DNA of 64,000 nt, taken from assembly GCA_046349595.1 (NCBI GenBank), contig JAXMCA010000002.1:1240001-1304000 (forward strand), given 5' to 3'. The position numbers and the translations under genes were made by a program. The DNA is from JACRLW01 sp046349595 (GTDB lineage: Bacteria; Planctomycetota; UBA1135; UBA2386). Positions 48,670 to 60,692 of this stretch are shown piece after piece. The notes below the pieces were generated by a model. That model saw only the letters and a list, made by a program, of their open reading frames with translations. It did no database searches and was not told the DNA's origin. Position 1 is the stretch's first letter, and each line of letters opens with the position of its first letter.

Positions 48670-49540
48670 CGACCACCTCGCGGAGACGGAGCAATTCGGC
48701 CTGCAGCGGTGCCACGTCGTCCTCCGTCACCGATCCCTCCATCCGTTCGAGGGTCACGCCGCGGAGATTCGGGCAGCGCGGCAGGAACTCGTCGAGCAGC
48801 TTCCACACTTCCCCAGGGACCTCGTGGTCATGGCTGTCGAGGCGCAACGTCGTGCCGTCGGGCAACCAGCGCGGATCGCTGAACGAACCGCCGGACACGT
48901 GGATCTCGATCACGCGGGAGAGATCGATGCGCGACAGCCAGTCTTGGGGATCGATGCCGAGGTTGAGCCCCGTCGTCCAGGCGTTGTGCAGGTCGAGGAG
49001 CAACCAACCGCCGTGCGCGGGAAGTGCGTTCGCGATCCAGGCCGGTTCGTCGAGCCACGCGCCGAGCAGGAAGTAGTGCACGGTGTTCTCGAAGCCGACG
49101 TCGGCGATCGACTCCTGCAGGGCGCCGAGGCGGGTGCGCACCAGCTCCGCGGTCATTGGCAGGGGGGGCAGCGGCATCGGCAGCATCAGCGAGCGACCGG
49201 CGAGCATGCTCACGCCGATGTGGTCGGTGTACCAGCGGTAGCGCAGCACCTCGAGGTCGGCGCGGATGCGTCGCAACCAGCGCTTCAGTCGGAGTTCGTC
49301 GCGCGGATCGGCGCTGCCGAGGCTCAGGCCGGTGCCGTGCGCGACCACTCCCAGGTCATGGCGTCGCACCAGCTCCTCGATCTCACGGTGGTAGCGATTG
49401 GGCTCGAGTTCGCCGTCGTCCGCGACGTGCCAGAGGGTCTCCGGCGCGACCTCGACGTAGTCGGCGGCGCCGATCGCCAGCGGAGCGACCAGATCGAGGT
49501 AGCGCCGCTCCGCTTGCAGGCTGAGACCGACGTCGACCAC
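48656..49540 (-). CDS. DUF692 (multinuclear non-haem iron oxidase) protein
   Basis: A 294-residue TIM-barrel enzyme of the DUF692/MNIO family, as in MbnB, ChrH and bufferin enzymes, which use two or three irons to modify Cys in peptides. Seen: VGLSLQAERRYLDLV and EVAPETLWHV at the start, LDLHNAWTTGLNLG with the Asn-Asp metal region, and IHVSGGSF. Start GTG 49540, seven bases after the Tat protein stop. It lies between a Cys-containing exported protein and a small partner, the usual arrangement for this family. Confidence 0.85.
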   Translation of the reverse strand: MVDVGLSLQAERRYLDLVAPLAIGAADYVEVAPETLWHVADDGELEPNRYHREIEELVRRHDLGVVAHGTGLSLGSADPRDELRLKRWLRRIRADLEVLRYRWYTDHIGVSMLAGRSLMLPMPLPPLPMTAELVRTRLGALQESIADVGFENTVHYFLLGAWLDEPAWIANALPAHGGWLLLDLHNAWTTGLNLGIDPQDWLSRIDLSRVIEIHVSGGSFSDPRWLPDGTTLRLDSHDHEVPGEVWKLLDEFLPRCPNLRGVTLERMEGSVTEDDVAPLQAELLRLREVVDAHA

Positions 49541-49547
49541 GCGCGCT

Positions 49548-50453
49548 TCAGCCGCTGAAGAAGTAGAGGAAGCGCGAGCTGAGCGGCGGGGTCATCGCCA
49601 TGCCGCAGGCGATCGACGGGCCGTCCTTGGTCTCCCCCTCGATGTCGAGCCCGCACCCGCCGCTGTGAGCCCACTTCGATCCGGGCAATCGCTGGTTGCG
49701 ATAGAACTCGGTGCTCGCCGCGACGAGGGCCGTCACCAGACGTGCACGGCGCTTGCGGTCCTTCTCACCGTCCATCGCACGGTGCACGAAGGCGCCGTGG
49801 CGGAAGACGACCTTCGGATCGGGCGGGGTGTCGACATCGCCGATGTCGGCGATGAGCTTCTGCGTCGCCTCCGGCACGGCCGATGCGGTGTTCGTGTCGC
49901 GGACGGACTCGATCTCCCGACGCAGAGCGGTCTCCATGCAGGCGATGCGGCTCCGCATCCATGCCTCGCGTGCCGCCTGCAGCTTCTCCCAGTCGTCGCC
50001 CTCTTTGTAGGTCGGCTCGGCTTCCAGCTTGCTGAAGTCGGGGGTCACGGTGCGCGCGACCAGGTGCTCGTCCTCGCCGGTGCGCGCGATGCACAGCATC
50101 CAGGGCGCTTCGTCGACCTTCATCCCCTCGAAGGCCTTGCGCACCTCCGCCACGGTGCCGCAGCAGGGCTCGCACGCGGCGAGATCGATCAGCGTGTGTT
50201 GCCCGCAGTGGTTGAGGAGCGCGCCGAACTCCTGACCCCGCGGCCAATCGGCCCCCGGTTCGGTCGGGACGACGAACACCGTCAGCACCTTGCCCAGCGC
50301 CCTCGCCCGCGCCTCCGCCGCGCGCAGTTCGGGCACCCGATCCTTGCCGTCCTGCGGCGCGAATCCGCGCACCAGCCAATCCGGCATCATCGCGGCCGAT
50401 GCCACCACCCCGACGCGCTTGAAGAGATCCCTGCGATCGATCGTTCCGCTCAT
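49548..50453 (-). CDS. Tat-exported Cys-containing protein, possible DUF692 substrate
   Basis: A 301-residue protein with a Tat-like signal IDRRDLFKRVGVVASAAM at residues 5-22. A thioredoxin-like segment follows (about 53-130: KVLTVFVVP, HCGQHTLIDLAACEPCCG). The C-terminus has two Cys in Gly contexts (HSGGCGLDIEG and IACGMAM) before LSSRFLYFFSG. The order Tat protein, DUF692, partner suggests that these Cys may be modified, as in bufferin-type systems. The strong site GAGGTGG precedes ATG 50453. Function not established. Confidence 0.75.
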   Translation of the reverse strand: MSGTIDRRDLFKRVGVVASAAMMPDWLVRGFAPQDGKDRVPELRAAEARARALGKVLTVFVVPTEPGADWPRGQEFGALLNHCGQHTLIDLAACEPCCGTVAEVRKAFEGMKVDEAPWMLCIARTGEDEHLVARTVTPDFSKLEAEPTYKEGDDWEKLQAAREAWMRSRIACMETALRREIESVRDTNTASAVPEATQKLIADIGDVDTPPDPKVVFRHGAFVHRAMDGEKDRKRRARLVTALVAASTEFYRNQRLPGSKWAHSGGCGLDIEGETKDGPSIACGMAMTPPLSSRFLYFFSG

Positions 50454-50469
50454 GGTCCACCTCAGAAAG

Positions 50470-50499
50470 CCGGCCGCGCAGGATACCTGTCGCGGCCGG
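50470..50499 (-). terminator. Hairpin after the M1 peptidase gene
   Basis: CCGGCCGCG (50470-50478) pairs with CGCGGCCGG (50491-50499); inside, CAGG-ATA-CCTG pairs again with one bulged base. On the minus strand the stem is followed by CTTTC. It separates the M1 peptidase stop from the Tat-protein start and probably isolates the DUF692 operon. Confidence 0.65.
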
Positions 50500-50536
50500 G
50501 GGGCGCGGCGGACGGCGTCTCAGGGACGCAGTTCCC

Positions 50537-52504
50537 TCAGCGCAGCGTGATCGCGCGCGGCGTCGACACCCAATTGAAGTTGTCGACCATCAGGCAGGCG
50601 GCGGTCACGCTCCCGCCGATCGCGGCGGTGCCCACACCGGCCGGCAGGTCCAGTGCGGCGCGGGCCCGGCCGCTGGCATCGAGGGTGCCGAGCACGCTGC
50701 TGAAGCTCGGCGTGTTGGCGGCGAGGAGGCCGATCTGCGTGAGGGCATCGAAGGTGATCGGCACGTGCAGGCCGAAGAGGTCGGCGCCGGGCGTGGTGCC
50801 GGACAGCGTGAACAGCACGAGGTAGGGGCGACCCGATTCGGCCGCGCCGCGCTCGAGGTGGTACTCGACGCGACCACCGGCGACGGTGTCGAGCTCACGT
50901 GCATCGGTGCCGAAGAAAGGCAGCGTGTAGGTGCGCGTGGTCGGATTCGCGCGGAGGATCCACTGGTCGGGGTCGACGCTGATCGCGGTCGGCGTGCCCG
51001 GCACGGCGACGACCATCTGATCGGTCCGTTCCACGTTCCACACCGTGCGTTCGACCGTCCCGGCAGTGGTGGTGATGCGCAGACGCACCGGCATCTCGAA
51101 CACACTGCGCGCGGTCTGCGTCTGGTCGAGCTCGACGTAGACGTAGTTCTGTCCGCCGATGTTCTGTGCGCGCCACGCCGAGCGGTAGGTCGGCGAGCCG
51201 CCGTTCATCACCCACTGATCGAAGAAGGTGGCGAGGCTGCGACCCGCGACGGCTTCCATGGCGGCCTGGAAGTCCGCCGTCGTCGCCGAGCCGCCCTCGT
51301 GTCGTCGGCGGTACTCCGCGAGCCCCGCGAAGAAGGTGGTGTCGCCGAGCATCCCACGCAGCATGTGCAGCGCCCACCCGCCCTTGCGGTAGACGTTGTT
51401 GGTGCTGAACACGTTGTTCACATTGCTGATGTCGTAGACGTAGACCGTGCCCGACGTGTTCGTCGGCTTGCGGCTCTGCATCGCCGACAGGTAGCTGGCC
51501 AGCGTGCCGCCGACCTTGGTCTCGTACCAGATGGCTTCGCTGAAGGTCGCGAAGCCCTCGTTCAGCCAGCAGTCGTGCCAGGTCGCGCAGGTGATCGCGT
51601 CGCCCCACCATTGGTGCGCCAGTTCGTGCGCGCTCAACGACTCCGACACGTTGAACTGGCTGGAGACCGTGGCGTGTTCCATGCCGCCGCCCCAGGTGAA
51701 CTGCGCGATGCCGTACTTCTCGTTGACGAAGGGATACTGCCCGTAGCGCCCCGAGTACGCGGTGATCATCGGCACGATCAGGTCCATGCCGCTGGTCCAC
51801 GACGAGAAGCTCTCCGGGAACACGTAGAACTCGACCGGCATCGACGCGCCGAAGCCGGTGTAGGTGTCGGTGCGACGCGAGAACTCGGTGCACACGAACG
51901 ACGCGAGGTACGGCGTGATCGGGTAGTTGGTCGCCCAGCGCGTGCGCGAGCGGTTGTTCGGCAGGACGTCGACCCCCTGCAGCAGGCCGTTGCAGACCGC
52001 GCTCATGTTGGATGGGTGCGTGATCCACATCTCCCAGGTGGCCTTGTCGCCGAGCACGTCCATGCCCGGCCACCAGCCGTGCGCGTCGGTCGGCTCGCTC
52101 AGGGTCCAGGCCACCGGACGGCCACCCGCGGTGGTGGTGAACACGAGTCCGCCGAAGGCGCCGGGAGGCGGGGAACCCGCGTAGTCGACGTCGATCGTGA
52201 ACTGCTGGTTGACCGAGTAGGCCTGGCCCAGGTTCACGACGATCTGGTTCGCGGGCCGCGTGAACGAGACCGGCGAGCCGTTGACGCGCACCGCGGACAC
52301 CGTGAGCTGCGACACGAGGTCGAGCGTGACCGAGCTGAGCCCGTTGACGAGGCTCGCATAGGTCAGGTGATTGGTGCCGCTGATCGTCTGCGTGTTGAAG
52401 TCGAGATCGATCTCGAGCTTGTCGTGGATCGAGTCGACGGTCTGGGCGAGGAGTGACGCGGCGCACAGGACGGCCGCGAGCGCGGGCAAGGTCGGGCGGA
52501 GCAT
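50537..52504 (-). CDS. Secreted M1-family metallopeptidase
   Basis: A 655-residue aminopeptidase-like zinc enzyme with a signal peptide (1-20). The exopeptidase motif is GGGMEHATV (~272-280), and the zinc site is HELAH at 293-297 with Glu316 in WLNEGFATF. A C-terminal beta domain (about 545-655, ending RAITLR) is similar in pattern to the end of the large secreted protein at 30851. It likely degrades extracellular peptides. The gene is 61 bases from fabI in the same direction. Confidence 0.9.
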   Translation of the reverse strand: MLRPTLPALAAVLCAASLLAQTVDSIHDKLEIDLDFNTQTISGTNHLTYASLVNGLSSVTLDLVSQLTVSAVRVNGSPVSFTRPANQIVVNLGQAYSVNQQFTIDVDYAGSPPPGAFGGLVFTTTAGGRPVAWTLSEPTDAHGWWPGMDVLGDKATWEMWITHPSNMSAVCNGLLQGVDVLPNNRSRTRWATNYPITPYLASFVCTEFSRRTDTYTGFGASMPVEFYVFPESFSSWTSGMDLIVPMITAYSGRYGQYPFVNEKYGIAQFTWGGGMEHATVSSQFNVSESLSAHELAHQWWGDAITCATWHDCWLNEGFATFSEAIWYETKVGGTLASYLSAMQSRKPTNTSGTVYVYDISNVNNVFSTNNVYRKGGWALHMLRGMLGDTTFFAGLAEYRRRHEGGSATTADFQAAMEAVAGRSLATFFDQWVMNGGSPTYRSAWRAQNIGGQNYVYVELDQTQTARSVFEMPVRLRITTTAGTVERTVWNVERTDQMVVAVPGTPTAISVDPDQWILRANPTTRTYTLPFFGTDARELDTVAGGRVEYHLERGAAESGRPYLVLFTLSGTTPGADLFGLHVPITFDALTQIGLLAANTPSFSSVLGTLDASGRARAALDLPAGVGTAAIGGSVTAACLMVDNFNWVSTPRAITLR

Positions 52505-52565
52505 GAGGGCCTCCGGAGGGATGCACGGAGGGCAGGGCCTCCGAAGGCTACCACGCGCCCCGGTC

Positions 52566-53339
52566 TCAGACGCCGAGGATGGAGTAGCCCGAGTCGACGT
52601 AGATGGTCTGACCCGTCACCGCGCTCGCCAGGTCCGACAGCAGGAAGAGCGCGACGTTGCCGACGTCCTCCTGCGTCACATTGCGGCGCAGGGGTGCGCG
52701 CTGCTCCACCGTGTCGAGGATCCCGCTGAATCCCGAAACGCCCATCGCCGACACGGTCTTGATCGGGCCCGCGGAGATCGCGTTGACACGGATGCCTTGC
52801 GGTCCGAGGTCGGCTGCGAGATAGCGCGTGTTCGCCTCGAGCGCCGCTTTGGCGACGCCCATCACGTTGTAGCCGTCGACCACTTTCTCCGCGCCGTAGT
52901 AGGTCAGGCAGACCACCGAGCCGGAGCGGCCTTCCATCAGCGGAGCGGCGAGGCGCGCCATCGGGATCAGCGACCACGCCGAAACCTGCTGCGAGAGCGC
53001 GTAGCCGTCCCAGCTCGTGTCGCGGAACTTGCCGCCGAGCTCGTCGCGCTTGGCCGTCGCGATCGAATGGACCACGCCGTCGACGTGACCGAACTCCTTG
53101 CCCAGGGCTTCGAAGAAGCGCTCCAGATCGCCGGGCACGGTCACGTCACAGGGCGCGAGGAAGGGCTTCTGGTCGAGCTCCTCGGCGAGCTTCCGGACCG
53201 GCTCCGACATGCGCTCGTTCTGGTAGTTGAGTGCGATCCTCGCGCCGGCATCCGCACAAGCCTTGGTGATGCCCCAGGCGATCGAGCGCTTGTTGGCGAC
53301 GCCGACCACGACCACGACCTTGCCGTCCATCAGGCCCAT
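52566..53339 (-). CDS. fabI: Enoyl-ACP reductase FabI
   Basis: A 257-residue NADH-dependent enzyme that finishes each fatty-acid elongation round. It has the long FabI active site YYGAEKVVDGYNVMGVAK with Tyr157 and Lys164 six residues apart plus the second Tyr147, the nucleotide site VVGVANKRSIAWGI, and the HSIA segment. ATG 53339 has AAAGGA upstream. This is the triclosan target in many bacteria; sensitivity is not predicted here. Confidence 0.96.
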   Translation of the reverse strand: MGLMDGKVVVVVGVANKRSIAWGITKACADAGARIALNYQNERMSEPVRKLAEELDQKPFLAPCDVTVPGDLERFFEALGKEFGHVDGVVHSIATAKRDELGGKFRDTSWDGYALSQQVSAWSLIPMARLAAPLMEGRSGSVVCLTYYGAEKVVDGYNVMGVAKAALEANTRYLAADLGPQGIRVNAISAGPIKTVSAMGVSGFSGILDTVEQRAPLRRNVTQEDVGNVALFLLSDLASAVTGQTIYVDSGYSILGV

Positions 53340-53441
53340 TCGGAGAGTCCTTTCGATTCAGTGCAGTCTGAAGGGGCGGGGAGGATAACCGCTTGGGCGC
53401 GCCGATCCTCGCCTCGACTGCCGGCGAGCGGAGGGTCGCGA

Positions 53442-54497
53442 TCAAGCCCGCGCGCCGAGGTGCGCGATGGCCTTCCGGCTCGGCGTGCTCCACGGGACCT
53501 TCTCGTCGTCGGTCGACCACCAATGCAGATCCGGACCGGCATCCGCGACGAGCGTCGCGGCGTGCACCTCGAGCGAGATGCGATGGTGCGTGATGCCGTG
53601 CCGCACGCGCGCCACGACCTCTCCGATCGCGAAGCGTGCGCCGTAGCGCCGCGCGAGTGAATGCACGAGGACGTCGCCGGCGTCGGGATGGTGTTCGAGG
53701 ATGCCCGGGCCCGGTAGCTCGATCTGTCCGGCGTTGATCGCGCCGTCCTCGATGCGGGCGCCGAGCGCACGGCCGTCGCGATCGCGGACCAGCACGGCGC
53801 GCGCGGTGATGTCGACGGCCTCGCGACGCGCCGGCAGTTTCGGCAGTTCGCCCTGCAGACCGAGGCGACGTGCTTCGCAGTCGTCGGCGACGGGGCATTG
53901 CGCGCACTTCGGCGAGCGCGGTGTGCAGATCGTGGCGCCGAGATCCATCAGGGCCTGGTTGAAGGTGCCGGCGGCGTCCTTCGGCATGTGCGCGAGCACC
54001 AGGGTCCGGATCCGCGTGCGGGTCGCGCTGCGCTTCACGTCGTCCTGGATGCCGGCGTGGCGGGCGTAGACACGCTCGACGTTGCCGTCGATCGCCGCCT
54101 CGGGGAGGTCGAAGGCGATCGAGGCGATCGCGCCGCGCGTGTAGTCGCCGACTCCGGAGAGGGCGCCGATCGCGTCCGGGTCGCGGGGCACGGTTCCGGC
54201 GTGGGAGGCTACGACCTCGCGCGCGCCGTCGCGCAGCAGGCGGGCGCGTCGGTAGTAGCCGAGTCCGCGCCAGGCCTCGTGCAGTTCGTCGTCGCTCGCT
54301 CGCGCGAAGTCGGCGGGCGTCGGGAAGCGCAGCAGGAAGCGCTCGAAGGCCGGCGCAACCACTTCCACGCGGGTCTGCTGGAGCATCACCTCGCTGACCC
54401 AGGTCGCCCAGGGATCGCGTCGTTCGCGCCACGGCAGCCGCCGCGCGTGGCGGCGGTACCAGTCCAGCAGCCGCGCGGCGAAGGTCGCCTGCTTCAA
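53442..54497 (-). CDS. mutY: A/G-specific adenine glycosylase MutY
   Basis: A 351-residue DNA repair glycosylase that removes A opposite 8-oxoG. The catalytic Glu lies in SEVMLQQTRVEVV, the HhH-GPD loop in GVGDYTRGAIASIAFD, and the 4Fe-4S ligands in CTPRSPKCAQCPVADDC. The Nudix-like 8-oxoG recognition domain follows. TTG 54497 overlaps the stop of the upstream MoCF gene (TTGA). The Fe-S cluster depends on the desulfurase/frataxin machinery seen elsewhere in the window. Confidence 0.93.
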   Translation of the reverse strand: MKQATFAARLLDWYRRHARRLPWRERRDPWATWVSEVMLQQTRVEVVAPAFERFLLRFPTPADFARASDDELHEAWRGLGYYRRARLLRDGAREVVASHAGTVPRDPDAIGALSGVGDYTRGAIASIAFDLPEAAIDGNVERVYARHAGIQDDVKRSATRTRIRTLVLAHMPKDAAGTFNQALMDLGATICTPRSPKCAQCPVADDCEARRLGLQGELPKLPARREAVDITARAVLVRDRDGRALGARIEDGAINAGQIELPGPGILEHHPDAGDVLVHSLARRYGARFAIGEVVARVRHGITHHRISLEVHAATLVADAGPDLHWWSTDDEKVPWSTPSRKAIAHLGARA

Positions 54498-55336
54498 TCG
54501 AGCTGCGCGTGGCCGCGCGAGGAACCGCGGGCCTGGCCGGGGATCTCGAGCCCGAGTCGCGCGCGCAGGTCGGCGGCGGCGGCGTTCATGGCGTCGATCA
54601 GGGCGGCCTTGTCGGTGCCGTCCACGCTCAGCGTGATGCGGATCCCGTTGCCGCGGTCGCTGGTCAGGAGGCGCGAGCGCGACTGCACCTTGGGGTGCCG
54701 GCGGCCGAGGTCGCCGAGCACGCGAGGCATCAGCGACTCGTCGCCACCGGGGAAGTCGATGTGCACGCTGTCGCGGAAGTGGGTCGTGGCCTCGGCTTCG
54801 ACCAGCTTCTTGACGTGTTCGTTGAAGAGCTGGCGCAGCTCCTCGGGCTGGCCGGGCAACAGGAAGATCTTGGTGCCGGACTTCTCGAAGCACAGCGCCG
54901 GGGCGGTGCCGCTGAGGTTCTCCCAGACCGTCGCGCCCTTGGGGATCTGGGTCAGCTTGAGGCGGTCGTCGGAGACGTCGGGGCTCTCCACGATGCCCTT
55001 CGCGTGCCAGCGCCGGTAGGAGTTGGCGACGAAGGTCTTGGCGGTCGCATCTGCGACGAGCGGGATCTCCGCGGCCTTGGCTGCCGAGGCTCGCGTGACG
55101 TCGTGCGCTCCCGGTCCCATGCCCCCGGTCATCAGGATGTAGCTCGGCTTCTGGGTGAGCACGTGGCGGACGGCGGAGACGATGTCGTCCTCCGCGTCGT
55201 CGAGCACCTGGATCGTGCGCACACGCACACCCGCCTGGGTCAGGTGGGTCGCCATGTAGTGCGCGTTGCGGTCGAGGACGTGGCCTTCGAGGAGCTCGCG
55301 TCCGACACAGAAGATGACGGCGGTCTTCTCGGCCAT
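54494..55336 (-). CDS. MoCF/CinA-like domain protein
   Basis: A 280-residue protein with a molybdopterin-binding (MoCF) fold, as in the N-terminal half of CinA. Markers are VGRELLEGHVLDRNAHYMA, MTGGMGPGAHDVTR and FLLPGQPEELRQLF. The C-terminal NMN deamidase half of CinA is absent. ATG 55336 begins the conserved part; a longer frame extends upstream. It is divergent from gyrA over a 195-base region. The catalytic role is uncertain. Confidence 0.82.
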   Translation of the reverse strand: MAEKTAVIFCVGRELLEGHVLDRNAHYMATHLTQAGVRVRTIQVLDDAEDDIVSAVRHVLTQKPSYILMTGGMGPGAHDVTRASAAKAAEIPLVADATAKTFVANSYRRWHAKGIVESPDVSDDRLKLTQIPKGATVWENLSGTAPALCFEKSGTKIFLLPGQPEELRQLFNEHVKKLVEAEATTHFRDSVHIDFPGGDESLMPRVLGDLGRRHPKVQSRSRLLTSDRGNGIRITLSVDGTDKAALIDAMNAAAADLRARLGLEIPGQARGSSRGHAQLD

Positions 55337-55531
55337 GCGCAGGTCTCGTGGGGGTGGTTGGTGGCGTGGTGCGGGGAAAGGCCCTGGATCCGAACCCGCG
55401 TGGAAGGGTCGGTCCGTGGGCACGAGCGGCGCGGATCATAACCACCGGAACGGCCGAGTTGATAGTGCGCAGGGAGCTCCCGAGAATCGTCCGGCTCGAA
55501 GCTGCAGCGAGCTTCGTCCCCACGGCACAAG

Positions 55532-57996
<2,465 letters not shown>

Positions 57997-57997
<1 letters not shown>

Positions 57998-59283
57998 TGA
58001 CGCGCCGCGGCCTCGCGGTCCTGTGCTCCGTCGTGCTCTGCGCGCTGCCGGCCCACGGCTGCGCACCGCAGGATGTGACGAAGACCGCGGCCGTCCTCGA
58101 CCCGACCGGCTCGCTGCGATTCCCCGTCGACGGCGTCGAGCACGAGCTGAACTTCCGCGAACTCGCGTGGCCTGCGCCCGGCGCACACCTGCTCGACGGC
58201 AAGAGCGCGTCCGACTCCCTGCGCCTGTCCCGGCTCGAGGGTGACCGCGCGGTGCCCGTGCCCGGTGCCACACTCACGGTGCGCTCGTTCGACGTCACCC
58301 ACGTCGACTTCGACATCGCCTGGCGCCGCGACGATCACGACCTGTCGTTCCGCGTCGACTGCGAGCCCGAGCTGCGGCGGCTGCACCTGCCGGCCGTCCT
58401 GGGTGCGCCCGCTTCCCTGCCGACACCCCGGGAAGAAGACGCGTCGACGTCCGACGACTTCGTCCTGTGCGTGATCGGATCGCCGGGTTCGGGTCTGCCC
58501 GGGCAACGGCGTGTCGCCGCGTCGATCGGCGCGCAGATCGAGGCTCGACACCTCGACCAGGTCCTGGTCCTCGGCGACCTGTTCCTGCCGGACGGGGTCG
58601 AGAAACGTGACGACCCACTGTTCCGCACCCGCTTCGAATCGGTCTATCCGGCCGATCGCTTCGCGATGCCGTTCCGCTTCGTGCTCGGCGCCGCGGAACA
58701 CCGCGCCAAGGGTGGCGCGGTCTACGACTACTGCACGACCAGTCCGAGGTTGTGGACCACACCCGGAGTCGACGTGCAGACCGAGAGGAGCGCGGATGTC
58801 GCGGTGACCCTGATCGGCTGCGACTCGCGTGCGGCGGTGAAGCCGATCACCGATCCGATGGCGCGGCGCACGCGGACACTCCTCGCCCAACGTCTTTCCA
58901 CCGCTCCGAAGGGTTGGGTGATCGGCGCATCCTACGACCCGCTCGTCGGGCACGGCGACGCGCAGCAGACGGCCGAAGCACGCGAGTTCGCGCGGATCGC
59001 GACGCCGCTCGTCGAGCAGCACCCGGTCGATCTGTGGTTGTCCGGTGCTTCGCGCTCACTCGAGCTGGTGCGCGACGCTCACGGCACGCTCCACGTCGGT
59101 TGCGGTGGCGGTGCCGGCCCGGACCTCGCGCGCCCGATCGAGTGGGCGAGTGACACGCTGTTCGCGGCGACCGGCGGCGGCGGCGTGTGGTTGCGATTCC
59201 GCGGCGACCGCTGCCGCGTCACCTTTTGCGACTCCGACGGACACACGCTGTTCGTCCACGAGGAGACGAGGAAGGAGCGATGA
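57997..59283 (+). CDS. Exported calcineurin-like phosphatase fold without metal ligands
   Basis: A 428-residue exported protein (signal 1-23). It follows the order of purple-acid-phosphatase motifs but with ligands lost: VIGSPGSG where VIGDWG is usual, VLGDLFLPDGV where GDNFYPDGV is usual, VLGAAEHRAKG for the GNHD motif, IGASYDP for GHHP and SGASRSLEL for CGHDH. Only one Asp (residue 194) remains. It is therefore probably not a metalloenzyme, but a binding protein or pseudoenzyme. Start overlaps gyrA and its stop overlaps the Nudix gene. All other domain elements seem intact. Confidence 0.75.
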
Positions 59284-59831
59284 GCCCACGTCCGTGGACG
59301 GAGACGCGGCGACACCGGCTCGCGCAGTGGTACGTCTTCGACGTGCAGGTCGCCCACCGCATCTCGCCGCGCACCGGCAAGGAACTCGGTTTCTTCCTGA
59401 TCGACACGCGGGACTGGGTGAACGTGGTCGCCGAGACCAGGAGCGGAGAGATCGTGCTCGTCCACCAGTTCCGTCACGGTCCGGCTGCACCCACGCTGGA
59501 GATCCCGGGCGGGGCGATCGAGGTCGGTGAGGATCCGGCGGTCGCGGCGGTGCGCGAGCTGCGCGAGGAGACCGGCTTCGCCTCGGGGCAGCAGCCGATC
59601 CTGCTCGGTGCCGTCAATCCCAACCCCGCGCTGTTCATGAACCGCTGCTACAGCTACCTGCTGCGCGGCTGCGAACGCGTCGGGGAGCCGGAGCCCGATC
59701 CGGGCGAGGACTTCGAAGTGGTGACCCTTCCGCTCGACGAGGTCGAGCGCCGCGTACGGGACGGGAGCATCGATCACGCGCTGGTGCTGTGCGCGCTGTA
59801 CTTCCTGCGACTCAGAGAGGGAGATCGATGA
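59280..59831 (+). CDS. Nudix hydrolase
   Basis: A 183-residue hydrolase of nucleoside diphosphate compounds. The Nudix box is GAIEVGEDPAVAAVRELREE followed by TGF, complete with GX5EX7REUXEEXG. The N-terminal half (YVFDVQVAHRISPR) fits ADP-ribose pyrophosphatase-type proteins. ATG 59280 has AAGGAG just upstream and overlaps the previous stop. The stop overlaps the methyltransferase gene. Confidence 0.92.
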   Translation: MSPRPWTETRRHRLAQWYVFDVQVAHRISPRTGKELGFFLIDTRDWVNVVAETRSGEIVLVHQFRHGPAAPTLEIPGGAIEVGEDPAVAAVRELREETGFASGQQPILLGAVNPNPALFMNRCYSYLLRGCERVGEPEPDPGEDFEVVTLPLDEVERRVRDGSIDHALVLCALYFLRLREGDR

Positions 59832-60691
59832 GCGACGTCGTCGCGGAACCGAGCTTCGACACGCCGCTGCGCGCGTGTCCGCTGTGCGGATCGAACGAGC
59901 TGCGGGCCTGGGACCGCGACGCGAAGGGTCGCACCCTGGCGCGTTGCGTGAGCTGCGGGGTCAAGTTCATGAACCCGCAGTACTCCGACGCCTGGCTCGC
60001 GCACTTCTACTCGACCTACATCTCGGTGCACGGCGACGGCGACACCGCGCGTTGGCGCAGCCGACCCGAGGTGCGCGAGACGGCGAAGCGGCGCTCGCTG
60101 CAACTGCTCGGCGACTTCGTGCCGCCGGGTCGCATCCTGATGATCGGTTGCGGCGACGGTCTCGAACTGCGCGTCGCATCCTCCCTCGGCTGGAAGCCCG
60201 AGGGCTACGACGTCGATCCCACGACCACGGCCGAGGTCGCGCGGACCTGCGGGGTGCCGGTGCACTGCGGAGCGTTCCCACCGGCCTCGCTGCCGCGCGG
60301 CGCCTACGACGCCGTGTTCATGGACCAGGTGATCGAACACCCGAAGGACCCGGCGCTCTACCTGCGCACCGCGCACGATCTGCTGCGTCCGGGCGGCGCG
60401 CTGTTCCTCGGCCTGCCCAACGTCGGTTCGCTCTCCAATCGCATCAAGACGATGGCCGGTCGTCTCGGTCTGCGTCCCGGCAAGCGGGGCCGGCACTATG
60501 CGACGAAGCACCACATCTTCTACTACGAGCCGCGTGTGATGACGCGACTGCTGCAGCGGCAGTTCGGGTTCGACGTGCTGGTCGTCAGCGGTTCGCTCAA
60601 GCCCGACGAGCATCCCTGGAAGCAGCCGCTGGCCCGTCGCTTCCCGTCGCTCGACTCGAGCTTCCTGCTGGTCGCCCGCAAGCGCGGCTGA
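59828..60691 (+). CDS. SAM-dependent methyltransferase with N-terminal zinc finger
   Basis: A 287-residue class I methyltransferase. The N-terminus has CPLCGS and CVSCGV, a treble-clef-type zinc site. Motif I ILMIGCGDGLEL and the acidic DVDP/ MDQVIEHPKDPALYL segments follow, with LLRPGGALFLGLPN typical of UbiE/COQ5 or sugar-modifying enzymes. Substrate unknown. It overlaps the Nudix gene and is convergent with the GDPD gene one base away. Confidence 0.88.
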   Translation: MSDVVAEPSFDTPLRACPLCGSNELRAWDRDAKGRTLARCVSCGVKFMNPQYSDAWLAHFYSTYISVHGDGDTARWRSRPEVRETAKRRSLQLLGDFVPPGRILMIGCGDGLELRVASSLGWKPEGYDVDPTTTAEVARTCGVPVHCGAFPPASLPRGAYDAVFMDQVIEHPKDPALYLRTAHDLLRPGGALFLGLPNVGSLSNRIKTMAGRLGLRPGKRGRHYATKHHIFYYEPRVMTRLLQRQFGFDVLVVSGSLKPDEHPWKQPLARRFPSLDSSFLLVARKRG

Positions 60692-60692
60692 G

